A DNA stretch of 64,000 bases. It comes from CAZHOV01 sp964534315. GTDB taxonomy: Bacteria > Bacteroidota > Bacteroidia > Chitinophagales > Saprospiraceae. Under the pieces are notes generated by a model that did no database searches, was not told the DNA's origin, and worked only from the letters and a program-made list of their open reading frames with translations. Positions 1 through 9,167 of this stretch are shown piece by piece. Each line of letters begins with the position of its first letter. The stretch's first letter is position 1. The stretch is taken from the NCBI GenBank assembly GCA_964534315.1, contig CAZHOV010000001.1:1-64000 (forward strand), written 5' to 3'. Made by a program: the position numbers and the translations under genes.

Positions 1-84
1 TAATAAAGGCTAAGTCCTTCATTATATGCAGGAATTTTCATTTGAACCTAAAAAAATTATTCTACCAATTTTTTTGCCTTACTA
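1..84. repeat. Inverted-repeat copy A (long dispersed repeat)
   Basis: The reverse complement of this stretch matches 54240-54323 over 84 bp with only two substitutions and no gap. It starts at the first base of the window, so the repeat may extend further left. It ends 24 bp before the start codon of the HtrA-like gene, so that gene's leader lies in or against the repeat. It has no coding capacity. Confidence 0.93.
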
Positions 85-108
85 CTTAAAACAATTAAAG
101 AAAAAAGT

Positions 109-1119
109 ATGCTAACCTTCCTTTCAGATACGATCAATGAAGACACCCCATCAAGATTTCCGGGCAATAAAGACGCGGCTATCCTTGATGCTTATTCTCA
201 AACGGTTGTCAATGTAGCAAAGAATGCCAGTGATGCTGTTGTTCAGATAAAAGTAAATAAACCCAATACACGTCGAAGAATCCGAAACCCCCGACAGTAT
301 GGTACGGGCTCCGGATTTTTTATTTCTTCTGACGGTTTGTTGGTGACCAATAGCCATGTGGTCAAAGGAGCCAACAAAATTATGGTCAACCTTCAGGATG
401 GCCGACAATATATGGCTGAATTGGTAGGGGAAGACCCTCCAACAGATATAGCAGTCTTAAAGGTCGACGGAGAAGGGTTTTCCACCGTAAAATTTGGAGA
501 CTCTGATGGTTTGCAGGTAGGGCAATTGGCAGTGGCCATAGGAAATCCATATGGGTTTCAATATACTGTTACAGCAGGGGTGGTAAGTGCGCTTGGCCGA
601 ACGCTTCGTTCGGAAAGTGGTCGATTGATCGATGATGTGATTCAAACTGATGCAGCTTTAAATCCCGGAAATTCAGGTGGACCGTTGGTTGATTCTGATG
701 GCAAAGTAATCGGGGTGAATACGGCGGTTATCCTACCAGCCCAGGGACTCTGTTTTGCCGTTGCTTCTAACTTGGTGAAATTTGTAGTTGGAAAATTAGT
801 CATCGAGGGAAAGGTAAGAAGGGGCGTGATCGGTATTGCCGGACAACAGATCCGGTTACATCCCAAGTTGGTCAATAGACTGAGCCTGGAAAATCATTCG
901 GGCATCCTTATCCAAAGTGTGGAAGAGGATAGCCCCGCTTACAATGCCGAACTGCTTAATGGAGACTTAATTATCGGGCTGAATGACCAAAAAATAGGCA
1001 CTATCGACGACTTGCATAAGCTTCTGGATGAAGAGACTATTGGCAAAAAGGTCCTGTTGAAGGTGCTTCGAAATCGAGAGGTGATTGAAGTATTAGTCAT
1101 TCCCGGCGAGTTAAATTGA
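109..1119 (+). CDS. HtrA/DegP-like trypsin-fold serine protease with one PDZ domain
   Basis: This 336-residue protein has the full HtrA catalytic triad: His83 in TNSHVV, Asp113 in PTDIAVLKV and Ser189 in GNSGGPLV. The protease domain covers about residues 30-225. A single PDZ domain at about 240-336 would bind C-termini of substrates. There is no signal peptide or N-terminal membrane segment, unlike periplasmic DegP/DegS, so the protein is predicted to be cytoplasmic, or else its true N-terminus has been lost. The leader abuts the 84-bp repeat at 1-84, which leaves open that the start region was rearranged. The family degrades or chaperones misfolded proteins; the substrate here is unknown. 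Confidence 0.9.
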   Translation: MLTFLSDTINEDTPSRFPGNKDAAILDAYSQTVVNVAKNASDAVVQIKVNKPNTRRRIRNPRQYGTGSGFFISSDGLLVTNSHVVKGANKIMVNLQDGRQYMAELVGEDPPTDIAVLKVDGEGFSTVKFGDSDGLQVGQLAVAIGNPYGFQYTVTAGVVSALGRTLRSESGRLIDDVIQTDAALNPGNSGGPLVDSDGKVIGVNTAVILPAQGLCFAVASNLVKFVVGKLVIEGKVRRGVIGIAGQQIRLHPKLVNRLSLENHSGILIQSVEEDSPAYNAELLNGDLIIGLNDQKIGTIDDLHKLLDEETIGKKVLLKVLRNREVIEVLVIPGELN

Positions 1120-1194
1120 TATTGATGAATTATTAGGTCTGGAAATCTGTTTTTTCACAAGAAGACAAGAATAGAATGTATAAAGATCTTTCAA

Positions 1195-1593
1195 TTGAAG
1201 TATATCACCAAATATATTAATTTGAAAACAGGGTTGATCGGTGCGCTGATCATGGGAGCTATTGTTTTTTATATCAACAAGGAGTTTGGGTGGTCATTGG
1301 CCTCGATTGCCGCGCTCAAGCAGGCTTTTTATACGTTGCTTTTTGGAGGAGCGGTAATAAAAATGTGTGAAACCATAGCTGTGCGGATTGAAAAGAAGTG
1401 GTTGGGGATCATTTTAGGGGCGCTTGCCTCAAGCATAATTACTATTTCGATCGTCTTTCTGATTCATAACCTGAAAGGTACTCCGCTTCCTTTTCAGAGT
1501 ACCTTACCGGTTATTTTTTTAGGGCCTCCCGGCTTTTTGTTTTTGGCCTACCGGGAGCGTGCAAAATTTGAAGCAGCCAAAATATCTACCTGA
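1195..1593 (+). CDS. Small hypothetical membrane protein
   Basis: This 132-residue protein is not recognised. It has about four hydrophobic stretches (roughly residues 12-27, 40-55, 70-92 and 103-118). The frame opens with TTG at 1195; going upstream there is no ATG before an in-frame TGA at 1126, and the first in-frame ATG is codon 20 (1252). The start is therefore TTG or internal. Its 3' end overlaps the convergent gene at 1586 by 8 bp. It could be an integral inner-membrane protein; no function is implied by its neighbours. Confidence 0.5.
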   Translation: MKYITKYINLKTGLIGALIMGAIVFYINKEFGWSLASIAALKQAFYTLLFGGAVIKMCETIAVRIEKKWLGIILGALASSIITISIVFLIHNLKGTPLPFQSTLPVIFLGPPGFLFLAYRERAKFEAAKIST

Positions 1594-2269
1594 TAGCATA
1601 ACCCAGCTTAAAGCCAAGAACGAAGTTGGGGACGTTGTAATTTCCAGGTTCATTTCTCCAGATAGGATCAAAGCCGTTCCAAAACTGATCTCTCAATTCT
1701 GCATCATCCGGCACTCCTTTAAAGCTGGTTGTAATCCATCTCAATCCCGGAGAGGCAGAAAAATCCATAGTAAAGCCGGAGTCAAAAACCAATTGAAATC
1801 CTACGCCAGAAGTAAGTCCTATTGCGGTCATCCTGTAATCATAATCGATTTCTCTAAAGAAAGTACAATCTGCCTGACAGAAGGTACCGCTACGATCTTC
1901 AAAAGACTGGCGCCAAGTAGCTTGTGCATTAATATAAAAGTTAAAGAGTCGATCTCCGTTGCCAAGAGGATAGTACCGGGCCTCATGTCTCAGTCGGTAA
2001 CCCTGTGAGCTTTGAACATTCGGATCATTAAAATCTGCTGTATCAAAATTGTAACTAAATAGATAACCAGCCTCGTTTTGGAAATAGAAATTTTTGGCGA
2101 TGCGATATTCGACGCCAAACTGAATGGCCGGATTCCAGAAATCCATCAGGTTGAGGAACGAGAATTTTACGACGGTTCGGACATCTTCATCAAAATAATC
2201 TTCTTCTTGGGCATTTATTTGCACCAAACCGATTAAACAAAAGAGGGCTAAAAATGCTACTTTTTTCAT
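1586..2269 (-). CDS. Predicted outer-membrane beta-barrel protein
   Basis: This 227-residue protein has a Sec signal peptide (MKKVAFLALFCLIGLVQINA) and then alternating aromatic/hydrophobic strands such as FQNEAGYLFSYNF and RLFNFYINAQATW. It ends in an alternating aromatic pattern (NFVLGFKLGYAIR), as expected for an eight- to ten-strand barrel. It lies 12 bp after the LVIVD lipoprotein gene on the same strand, so the three genes from 3655 down to 1586 probably form one transcription unit. The family is uncharacterised; a structural or adhesion role at the outer membrane is inference. Confidence 0.72.
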   Translation of the reverse strand: MKKVAFLALFCLIGLVQINAQEEDYFDEDVRTVVKFSFLNLMDFWNPAIQFGVEYRIAKNFYFQNEAGYLFSYNFDTADFNDPNVQSSQGYRLRHEARYYPLGNGDRLFNFYINAQATWRQSFEDRSGTFCQADCTFFREIDYDYRMTAIGLTSGVGFQLVFDSGFTMDFSASPGLRWITTSFKGVPDDAELRDQFWNGFDPIWRNEPGNYNVPNFVLGFKLGYAIR

Positions 2270-2281
2270 GTTTAAATAATT

Positions 2282-3088
2282 TTATACGCCACCGTGCGCG
2301 ATTGTTGAGATCAATTTGATGTCATTTAAATTGGAATAATCATATTGATAGAGATTATCGGGACCAACAACAATTAGAATACCGTTGAGTGGAATGACAT
2401 CGTAAGTAGTGATATCTTTAATGTGCCGGATTAGTGTTATTTCAGGGGCATTGGTGATATCATAAACTTTGAGTCCTTCGGTATCATCGCAAAGAAACAG
2501 TGTGTTGCCATCCAAGCCTACTCCTTTAGGGTTGTACATTTCGTATTCGGCGAGTAATGTGGGAGTTTCAATATTTTGAATATCAAAGATCTTCAAGGCA
2601 TTGACTTCATTAAAGCCACCGCAGGGTCCGGTATTCACTCTTGTATTTAGCGTAACAAAGGCAAATTCGTCGTTAGCGACTACAGGGTCACATGGTTCTA
2701 CTGGATAATTATAGCCATAATCAGCGGTAAAAGCCGGTACACCATTCTCTTGGATCGCATAGATATATAGCCCGGAGCTAGAGCCTATGAATAAATTGCC
2801 TTTATAGTGAAAAAGGCTTTCGATACCGGCACCAATATCTTGGGTGTTCACTACTTGCGGCTCGGTGGGCTCTGTTACAGAGATCGTTTTGATAGAGGTA
2901 TTATCAATGATGTATAAGAAATCACCGATCGTTAGAAACCGGGCATAAGAACCGGCAATACCCGTGCTTCCGTCCTGAGAATTATTTTGCGCCGATTCGG
3001 AAAGAGGAGCTATATCGTTTTCCTCTGCGCAACTCCATAAGAAAAGGATAGAAAGACTAGCTATTAGGATAAAAATAAAATTTTTCAT
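2282..3088 (-). CDS. LVIVD-repeat lipoprotein
   Basis: This 268-residue protein has a lipoprotein signal with lipobox LFLWSCAE (Cys20). It is followed by repeated units of the type 'LKIFDIQNIETPTLLAEYEM' and 'LKVYDITNAPEITLI', which are LVIVD repeats that fold as beta-propeller blades. Such proteins are common surface or periplasmic lipoproteins of Bacteroidota with no known enzymatic role. The gene is the middle one of a same-strand trio with another LVIVD lipoprotein (33 bp upstream) and an outer-membrane protein (12 bp downstream). Homology between the two LVIVD genes suggests duplication. Confidence 0.8.
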   Translation of the reverse strand: MKNFIFILIASLSILFLWSCAEENDIAPLSESAQNNSQDGSTGIAGSYARFLTIGDFLYIIDNTSIKTISVTEPTEPQVVNTQDIGAGIESLFHYKGNLFIGSSSGLYIYAIQENGVPAFTADYGYNYPVEPCDPVVANDEFAFVTLNTRVNTGPCGGFNEVNALKIFDIQNIETPTLLAEYEMYNPKGVGLDGNTLFLCDDTEGLKVYDITNAPEITLIRHIKDITTYDVIPLNGILIVVGPDNLYQYDYSNLNDIKLISTIAHGGV

Positions 3089-3121
3089 GTTGTTGAAATG
3101 TTTTGAAGGTTTTTTAATGGT

Positions 3122-3655
3122 TTATCTCCAGCATTCAGGATTGGTAAGTGTAGCCTCTTCCCAGCCGATTACCGTACCTTTTTCGGCATCCACACATTCG
3201 AAATAACCGATATAATTTTCAGGGTAATTCAAGAATGTTCTATCGGGATAGATATTAGAAACCCTGTTTACGACTTTAATATTTTCAAAGTTGCTAATGT
3301 CGATAGCAACCAGGTCTTTTCCATTATCGGCATAAAGTGTATTTCCTTTAATGGCAATATCTCTGTTCCCGGGGATGTTGATAAATTTTAAAGCATTAAT
3401 ATTTAACGGATCGGTATTGTCGTATACATGGATGCCTCTATTTCGTTCATTTACATAGAGAATGCCGTCTTTATAATAGATCTTCCCAAGGTTATCAATG
3501 GGTTCGGGACCTGAGACCGCAATATCCTGCCAATTTCCCGAGGCATAGATGGGACGCAATCCTTCAATAGTTTGGATATCTTCATCATCTACTCGCTCGC
3601 AAGCAACGAAAATAAAGATACTTACCAGAAAAAAGGCCTTAAGTAAAGTATTCAT
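3122..3655 (-). CDS. Short LVIVD-repeat lipoprotein
   Basis: This 177-residue protein has a lipobox near FIFVACER (Cys19). It carries two or three LVIVD-like units (IHVYDNTDPLNINALKFI, LVAIDISNFENIKVVNRV), fewer than its downstream paralogue. It ends with a short Cys-containing tail (ECVDAEKGTVIGWEEATLTN). It is probably the first gene of the trio that ends with the outer-membrane protein. The function is unknown; a propeller with so few repeats would need partners or may be a partial duplicate. Confidence 0.75.
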   Translation of the reverse strand: MNTLLKAFFLVSIFIFVACERVDDEDIQTIEGLRPIYASGNWQDIAVSGPEPIDNLGKIYYKDGILYVNERNRGIHVYDNTDPLNINALKFINIPGNRDIAIKGNTLYADNGKDLVAIDISNFENIKVVNRVSNIYPDRTFLNYPENYIGYFECVDAEKGTVIGWEEATLTNPECWR

Positions 3656-3725
3656 ATCTCTGATTTATTGGTTAAAAATTTTTAGTTTAGTGAAACAAAC
3701 CTTTATTGGTTATAAATGCTGATCG

Positions 3726-4457
3726 CTACCGGTTAATTTGGTTTAGAAGGTTGTCAAATTTGGGCTTCAGGGAAAGAAATAAATCCATTGTTACCGGATA
3801 ATTTCCATACCATATTTTTTCAAAAACGAGCGTGGTCTCTTTTAGCGGCTTAAATACTGGTGTATTTTTCACTTCTCTTAAATAATCGTTGTTCGTTTTT
3901 TCTTTTTTCCATTTAATCATTCGTTTTTCTGCCAATGATTTGATGATCTCCAGGTATAATAACCTAACCACTGTTCTGTAGTCTTTTTCGGTTTCGTACT
4001 TTGTTATCAATTTGGGGATATTTACCTCTTCCAGGTTATCTTCAATATGCTCAATACGGATGTCCAGTTCTTTAGGTTGGTCAGGGTCTTTATTTTTTTT
4101 AGATCCCGCTATCTGGTCCCAGCTAAATGCTCTTAATGCAAAAAAGACGATTGCAGCAATGGCAATCAACCAAAAAAGGATTTTAATAAAAGCATTTACA
4201 GCACCACTTGAAACAGGTGATGAACTAGAAGATTGTTGCCCGGAAGGCTTCATTTTTTTTTGAAGCGCTTCCTCATCATAACCCAACTCCCGTAATGCTT
4301 TATCAAGAGTCGCCTCTTCAAATGTTCCTTCTTCTATCGTTTCCTGCAAATAAATCTCTTTTGGTATCTGTGCCAAAGTAGGGATGGCTCCTGTTAGGAA
4401 AAGGATATACAGGAAAATTCTTGCGTTCCTTTGGTTATGGCAAACAGTTGCTTTCAT
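3726..4457 (-). CDS. DUF4129-type membrane protein
   Basis: This 243-residue protein has a signal peptide ending near PTLAQ (residue 30), a Ser-rich linker, one membrane helix at about residues 90-110 and a cytoplasmic C-terminal domain. The C-terminal region 'LYLEIIKSLAEKRMIKWKKE...NDYLREV...FEKIWYGNYPV' matches the DUF4129 pattern seen next to SpoIIM-like and RDD proteins in Bacteroidota. It lies 25 bp downstream of the SpoIIM-like gene on the same strand. In related genomes this locus sits beside MoxR/DUF58/DUF4350 genes; those are not in this window. The role is unknown, with envelope-related or protein-complex assembly proposed from context only. Confidence 0.75.
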   Translation of the reverse strand: MKATVCHNQRNARIFLYILFLTGAIPTLAQIPKEIYLQETIEEGTFEEATLDKALRELGYDEEALQKKMKPSGQQSSSSSPVSSGAVNAFIKILFWLIAIAAIVFFALRAFSWDQIAGSKKNKDPDQPKELDIRIEHIEDNLEEVNIPKLITKYETEKDYRTVVRLLYLEIIKSLAEKRMIKWKKEKTNNDYLREVKNTPVFKPLKETTLVFEKIWYGNYPVTMDLFLSLKPKFDNLLNQINR

Positions 4458-4482
4458 AATTTCTTTTAATAAGAACGATTAA

Positions 4483-6360
4483 TTACTCTTTTTCCAGCCC
4501 GGAAACCTGGTTTTTTTGTCCGATTTGTTCAATTTTTTTCAATAAACCCCTAGCCTCCCTGATTTCTAATAAGCTATGGAAAAGGAGTGACATACTTATA
4601 ATCATCAAGGGGAGTAGAAGATTAATCAATAAAATAATGAAAAATATTTTTAACAGCACATAAACCTCTTTCATCTGGTCGACTTCTACGGCAACACTCC
4701 AGATAAGGCTATCAATGTACAATCCAAAAAGAATAGAATCGGTTACCAGGAAGGTGAGGAATGTCAGACAAACGACCAGGAAAAATAAGATTAGCACGGC
4801 CCCGATCCGTTGCTTTGCTAAATTGATCATTTGTATGAAGCCATTAGTCAGACTTGTTTGGCCATTCGTTGCACTATAAATCCATAAAAAGACAAGAGGG
4901 AACATCATAAACAGCACAAATAGGTTGATCCAGGCACTGGAACTCAACAGCAATAGGTGTAATATGATGATACCGAATAAAATTTTTCCCCAAATTGACC
5001 AATTAAAATAGGCGGGTAACATATTTGGTCTTTTCCAAGTCGGGTTAGAATAGGTCCATAATAGAATAGGGAAAAAGGTGATCAGATTAATTAACGGGAG
5101 GAACGGTTGTGTTTCGAAAGAGAAAAACTGATCGAGACGTTGGAGGGTGAAAATAATTTGATCTTCAATTGGCCCTTGGTCGTATTTGGAGGGGAAATAA
5201 AAAAGGTCAGATAAATCACCTGGAAGTAAGGACAAGATGATGCAATAGGCAGTGGTTGCCAAAATGCCAATTTTAAAATAACTGCCCAGTTGTTTTCGGT
5301 AGAAGACAAAAACCAAGGCAAATAATTCGCCGGGGGAATAAATTTTTTTTGTATCGAAACGGTAGATTTTATTCCCCGGGATTTTCGTTTTTTTAAGTAC
5401 GGCTTGGTTCCGTTTTACTTTTTTTCTGGGCAACCAGACGAAATAATATAACACAAAAGTAAGGCAGGAAAGGATGAAAAAAAGACGGAGTAGATCTGGA
5501 GCATCTGTATAACGAGTAAAAAATCCTTCGATGAATCCGGCGATGATAATAAGGGGAACGATTCCCATAATAATTTTCAATCCTTTTCTTGCAGACAACT
5601 GGAAAGCCTGTAAGCGCGAGTAGGTGCCTGGGAAGACGAGCCCCTGGCCCAGCGTTATTCCGGCTGCTCCGGCAATAATGATGGCGGAGATTTCCAGCGT
5701 GCCGTGCATCCAGATCGTGAGAAAGGATTCTACAAAGAGTCCCTGTTCAATAAAAAAATACTGAAACGACCCTAACATAATGCCGTTAAAAAGTAAGATG
5801 GCAAGGGTGCCAATAGAGAAAAAGAGCCCCAGGAAAAAGGTTTTAAAAGCTACCAGGAGGTTATTGATCGTGATTCCAAGGGTCATGTCAAACGCTCCCC
5901 GCTGTTTATAAACCGCCATTGGGTCGCCAGAGCGGATGTTCTCTACAGTCATGTTCATATAGGCATCACCCAATATAACCCGCAAGAAATCCTGGTCCAT
6001 GTAGCAGGAAAACATACCGATGATCATGGCAAGAACAAAGAAAAGAAAAGATGCACGCAATGCTTTTCGGGCATCATACATGATCAGGGGGAGCTCATCG
6101 GTCCAGAAAAAAATAAAGCCGGCGAAACTGGCTTTTCGGTTTTTATAAATGTGGAAAAATATTTGTTGAGCCAGATTGTTTAAATAAACACGAACACTTC
6201 TGTTGGGATAGAAGGTTCTGGAATAAGAAAGATCATCTGTTATTTGTACAAACAGTTTGGTGAGGCTATGAGGGTCATTTTTACCCTCCTCCTTTTCGAG
6301 GAGAGACTCGAACTTTTTCCATTTTTCCTTATTTTGCTCAATAAATTTGGTTTCCTTCAT
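4483..6360 (-). CDS. SpoIIM-like (stage II sporulation protein M family) membrane protein
   Basis: This 625-residue polytopic membrane protein has an N-terminal cytoplasmic part of about 90 residues and then roughly ten or more hydrophobic helices. The region 'MHGTLEISAIIIAGAAG' within residues 215-245 is the recognisable SpoIIM/DUF95 signature. It is about three times longer than Bacillus SpoIIM because of a second membrane block (about residues 360-600). Nothing suggests sporulation; the family name is historical. Its neighbours, RDD (divergent, 45 bp away) and DUF4129, form a conserved Bacteroidota association. Confidence 0.85.
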   Translation of the reverse strand: MKETKFIEQNKEKWKKFESLLEKEEGKNDPHSLTKLFVQITDDLSYSRTFYPNRSVRVYLNNLAQQIFFHIYKNRKASFAGFIFFWTDELPLIMYDARKALRASFLFFVLAMIIGMFSCYMDQDFLRVILGDAYMNMTVENIRSGDPMAVYKQRGAFDMTLGITINNLLVAFKTFFLGLFFSIGTLAILLFNGIMLGSFQYFFIEQGLFVESFLTIWMHGTLEISAIIIAGAAGITLGQGLVFPGTYSRLQAFQLSARKGLKIIMGIVPLIIIAGFIEGFFTRYTDAPDLLRLFFILSCLTFVLYYFVWLPRKKVKRNQAVLKKTKIPGNKIYRFDTKKIYSPGELFALVFVFYRKQLGSYFKIGILATTAYCIILSLLPGDLSDLFYFPSKYDQGPIEDQIIFTLQRLDQFFSFETQPFLPLINLITFFPILLWTYSNPTWKRPNMLPAYFNWSIWGKILFGIIILHLLLLSSSAWINLFVLFMMFPLVFLWIYSATNGQTSLTNGFIQMINLAKQRIGAVLILFFLVVCLTFLTFLVTDSILFGLYIDSLIWSVAVEVDQMKEVYVLLKIFFIILLINLLLPLMIISMSLLFHSLLEIREARGLLKKIEQIGQKNQVSGLEKE

Positions 6361-6405
6361 ATTGTCAGGTTGTAATTATCTTAGAGCCTCTAAATTAGGT
6401 GTTGC

Positions 6406-7152
6406 ATGCAAACAATTGAAATTATTACGGCCCAAAATGTGTCGATCGAATACGAATTAGCTTCTTTGAGAGAACGATTTTTTGCACTTTTCATTGATTT
6501 AGGCATTATTTTTATTTCTTATCTAATATTTATTTTAGGAATATTTTGGATGTTTGGAGGTGCTTTTGTTGATTCGAATCTGGTTGCCCGGTTATTATTT
6601 GTTGCATTTCCTTTGGGGCTTTTTATTTTTTACCAGCTCTTTTCTGAAGTATTCTACAATGGTCAGTCTTTAGGGAAACGGGCTACTGGTATAAGAGTTG
6701 TGAAGGTAGATGGTAAAGAACCTCAGTTGGGTGATTATTTTTTGAGAGCGATGTTTCATTTTATAGACACCTTGTTTTCTTTCGGAATTATCGGAGCACT
6801 GCTAATCAGTTCGACCGTCAAACGGCAACGGTTGGGAGATATGGCTGCTAATACAGCTATTATCCGGTTAAAAACCAATCTGCATTTTAGACTGAGTGAT
6901 ATTTTGAATATCAATACCGTTGAGAATTACAAACCTGTTTATCCGGGAGTCACAAAGTTAAGTGAGCAGGATATGTTATTAATAAAAAACTGTATTACGC
7001 GTTATCATCAATACCCTAACGCTGCACATAGAGCCGTGATCACTCAACTATCCAAAAGACTGGTGGATCTATTGAGCCTAGATGAAATGCCCCCCGACAA
7101 AATCGGTTTTTTAAAGACATTGATCAAAGATTATATTGTGCTGACAAGGTGA
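6406..7152 (+). CDS. RDD family membrane protein
   Basis: This 248-residue protein has an RDD domain at about residues 15-155: the first helix starts near LRERFFALFIDLGIIF, a second and third follow, and the domain ends with the conserved 'KRQRLGDMAANTAIIRL'. The C-terminal 95 residues are soluble. It is divergently transcribed from the SpoIIM-like gene, leaving about 45 bp for two promoters. RDD proteins have been linked to ion or osmolyte transport in some bacteria; here the conserved RDD-SpoIIM-DUF4129 group is the better guide and its function is unsettled. Confidence 0.88.
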   Translation: MQTIEIITAQNVSIEYELASLRERFFALFIDLGIIFISYLIFILGIFWMFGGAFVDSNLVARLLFVAFPLGLFIFYQLFSEVFYNGQSLGKRATGIRVVKVDGKEPQLGDYFLRAMFHFIDTLFSFGIIGALLISSTVKRQRLGDMAANTAIIRLKTNLHFRLSDILNINTVENYKPVYPGVTKLSEQDMLLIKNCITRYHQYPNAAHRAVITQLSKRLVDLLSLDEMPPDKIGFLKTLIKDYIVLTR

Positions 7153-7278
7153 CGAAAAATAAATTGCGCTGTCTTTTACAGGCTATTCTTTTTACAAAAA
7201 GAAATGCCCTACATTAGGAGCTAAACAATTTTTTTTCATTTTTGCAGTCTTTTATTAAAGTGGGAAAATATAAAGACG

Positions 7279-8691
7279 ATGGCTAGAAAAAAGAAAAAAC
7301 AAGAAACGGTACAAAATATTGTTATTACAGGTATTGCTGATAAAGGCAGGGGGATCGGAAGAGATGAAGAAGGTCGTGTTCTTTTTGTAGAGCGAGTAGC
7401 CCCCGGAGATATAGTTGATGTATTGGTGTATAAAAAGAAGAAAAACCACCTTGAAGCCTATCCGGTTAAATATTTGAAATATTCTGAAGAACGAGTACGG
7501 CCATTTTGCGAGCATTTTGGAGTATGTGGCGGTTGTAAATACCAGCATATTACGTATGAGGCTCAGTTGAAATACAAACAGAATGTTGTAGAGAATGCCA
7601 TTAGAAGGATAGGGAAAATAGAGGTAGAAGAATTACAGCCGATTCTTCCGGTGGAATCTAATACCTATTATCGGAATAAGCTGGAGTTTACCTTTTCTAA
7701 CAAAAGGTGGCTGACGAGCGGTGAGTTAAAGGCTGGCGTTTCTAATTTGGAAGATGTGCTGGGTTTTCACCGACCAGGAGGGTTTGATAAAATTGTAGAT
7801 ATCAAGCATTGTTACCTTCAACCGGATCCCTCCAACGATATCCGGAACTTTCTCAGGGACCTGGCTATTGAAATGGGATTCGAATTTTACGATGCTCGAG
7901 AGCACGAAGGGTTCGCGAGAAATATTGTTATCCGGACAACGACTCTGGGCGAGACCATGTTGATCGTTGTTTTCAAAGAAGCTAAGATGGAATTGATTAA
8001 ACCCTATCTCGATGAGGTAATCAGGGTGTTTCCAATGCTTACATCGCTCTATTATTGTATCAACCCGAAAATGAACGACTTTATTCTGGACCTGGAGATG
8101 GATCACTATCATGGTTCGCTTTCTATCGAAGAGATGCTCCGGGATGTTCGCTTTAAGATCGGTCCCAAATCCTTTTTTCAGACCAACCCCAAGCAAGCGA
8201 CCCGCCTGTTTGAATTAGTGGAAGAGTTTGCTGGACTGACGGGAGAGGAGAATGTTTATGATCTGTACACCGGCCTCGGCAGTATTGCCTTGTTTATTGC
8301 ACATAAATGCAAACAAGTGGTAGGCATAGAAGAGGTAGAAGCCGCTATTGATGATGCCCGGAAGAATATGGAATTGAACAATATTGATAACGCGGTCTTT
8401 TATGTGGGAGATGTTAAAGATGTGCTAGATCCGGGGTTCGCCAAAAAGCATGATAAACCGGATGTGGTAATCACTGACCCTCCGAGGGCAGGTATGCATG
8501 CTAAAGTTGTCAACACTTTATTGGAGCTGGATGCGCCCAAGATCGTTTATGTGAGCTGTAATCCGGCAACTCAAGCCAGAGATTTAAATTTATTAAAAGA
8601 AAAATACAAAGTAGCAAAAATGCGACCGGTAGATATGTTCCCGCATACACATCACATCGAGAATGTGGCATTATTGGTAAGAAGAAGCTAA
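7279..8691 (+). CDS. rlmD: 23S rRNA (uracil-1939-C5)-methyltransferase, TrmA/RlmD family
   Basis: This 470-residue S-adenosylmethionine-dependent RNA methyltransferase has an N-terminal TRAM domain at about residues 8-65. A [4Fe-4S] cluster is predicted from Cys77, Cys83, Cys86 and Cys178. The AdoMet site is VYDLYTGLGSIALF and the catalytic nucleophile is Cys427 in VYVSCNPATQARDL, followed by PHTHHIENV with the general-base Glu. Length and motif order fit RlmD/RumA. Paralogues modifying other uridines (RlmC, RlmCD) cannot be excluded from sequence alone. The next gene follows after 11 bp. Confidence 0.9.
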   Translation: MARKKKKQETVQNIVITGIADKGRGIGRDEEGRVLFVERVAPGDIVDVLVYKKKKNHLEAYPVKYLKYSEERVRPFCEHFGVCGGCKYQHITYEAQLKYKQNVVENAIRRIGKIEVEELQPILPVESNTYYRNKLEFTFSNKRWLTSGELKAGVSNLEDVLGFHRPGGFDKIVDIKHCYLQPDPSNDIRNFLRDLAIEMGFEFYDAREHEGFARNIVIRTTTLGETMLIVVFKEAKMELIKPYLDEVIRVFPMLTSLYYCINPKMNDFILDLEMDHYHGSLSIEEMLRDVRFKIGPKSFFQTNPKQATRLFELVEEFAGLTGEENVYDLYTGLGSIALFIAHKCKQVVGIEEVEAAIDDARKNMELNNIDNAVFYVGDVKDVLDPGFAKKHDKPDVVITDPPRAGMHAKVVNTLLELDAPKIVYVSCNPATQARDLNLLKEKYKVAKMRPVDMFPHTHHIENVALLVRRS

Positions 8692-8702
8692 ACTGTCCTT
8701 AA

Positions 8703-9053
8703 ATGTTATCAGAAAAAGAATTAGAAAATATAAAAAAAGAACTGCGTCCTTTCAGCATGTTATTAAAAGGTACGGCAGATAAGATATTGGAGGAAGTATC
8801 GAATTACCCCATTTTTGTTCTTCAGCAAGAACTGATGGAAATTGGTGTGCCCCTGGCCGTCCCCGATAGTGTGGAAGGAAAATGGTCTATCAATATTTCT
8901 ACACTTGAAGAATTATTTGCTAAAAAGATCATTCAGCCTGAAAATCTGGAGCCCTTTAAATCCATCTTTAAAGACCCGGAAAAGTTCTATTGCTTATTGG
9001 TCGGCAAACCAGAAGGGGCAGCATTCGTATTTGTCCCCCGGGATTTAAAGTAA
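8703..9053 (+). CDS. Conserved hypothetical protein downstream of rlmD
   Basis: This 116-residue soluble protein has no recognised domain. The N-terminal half is helical (SEKELENIKKELRPFSMLLKG), and the C-terminal half has a strand-rich pattern ending LVGKPEGAAFVFVPRDL. Its start is 11 bp after the rlmD stop, so co-transcription is likely. There are no catalytic motifs, Cys clusters or membrane segments. A link to ribosome or RNA modification would rest only on the neighbour. Confidence 0.7.
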   Translation: MLSEKELENIKKELRPFSMLLKGTADKILEEVSNYPIFVLQQELMEIGVPLAVPDSVEGKWSINISTLEELFAKKIIQPENLEPFKSIFKDPEKFYCLLVGKPEGAAFVFVPRDLK

Positions 9054-9167
9054 ACCTCGTAGAGGTCGCTTTAAATAAAAAAAGATTATTTATATCTTTA
9101 ACCCAAGTGATTAGACTGCTTTCGATTCATTAGATCAATTTTTTCTTACTACTTTAGATTCTATCTT

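Noticed and set aside
4483..6360. SpoIIM homologue taken as evidence of sporulation
   Set aside because: The protein lacks the context of spo genes; it is the widespread Bacteroidota membrane homologue next to RDD and DUF4129.
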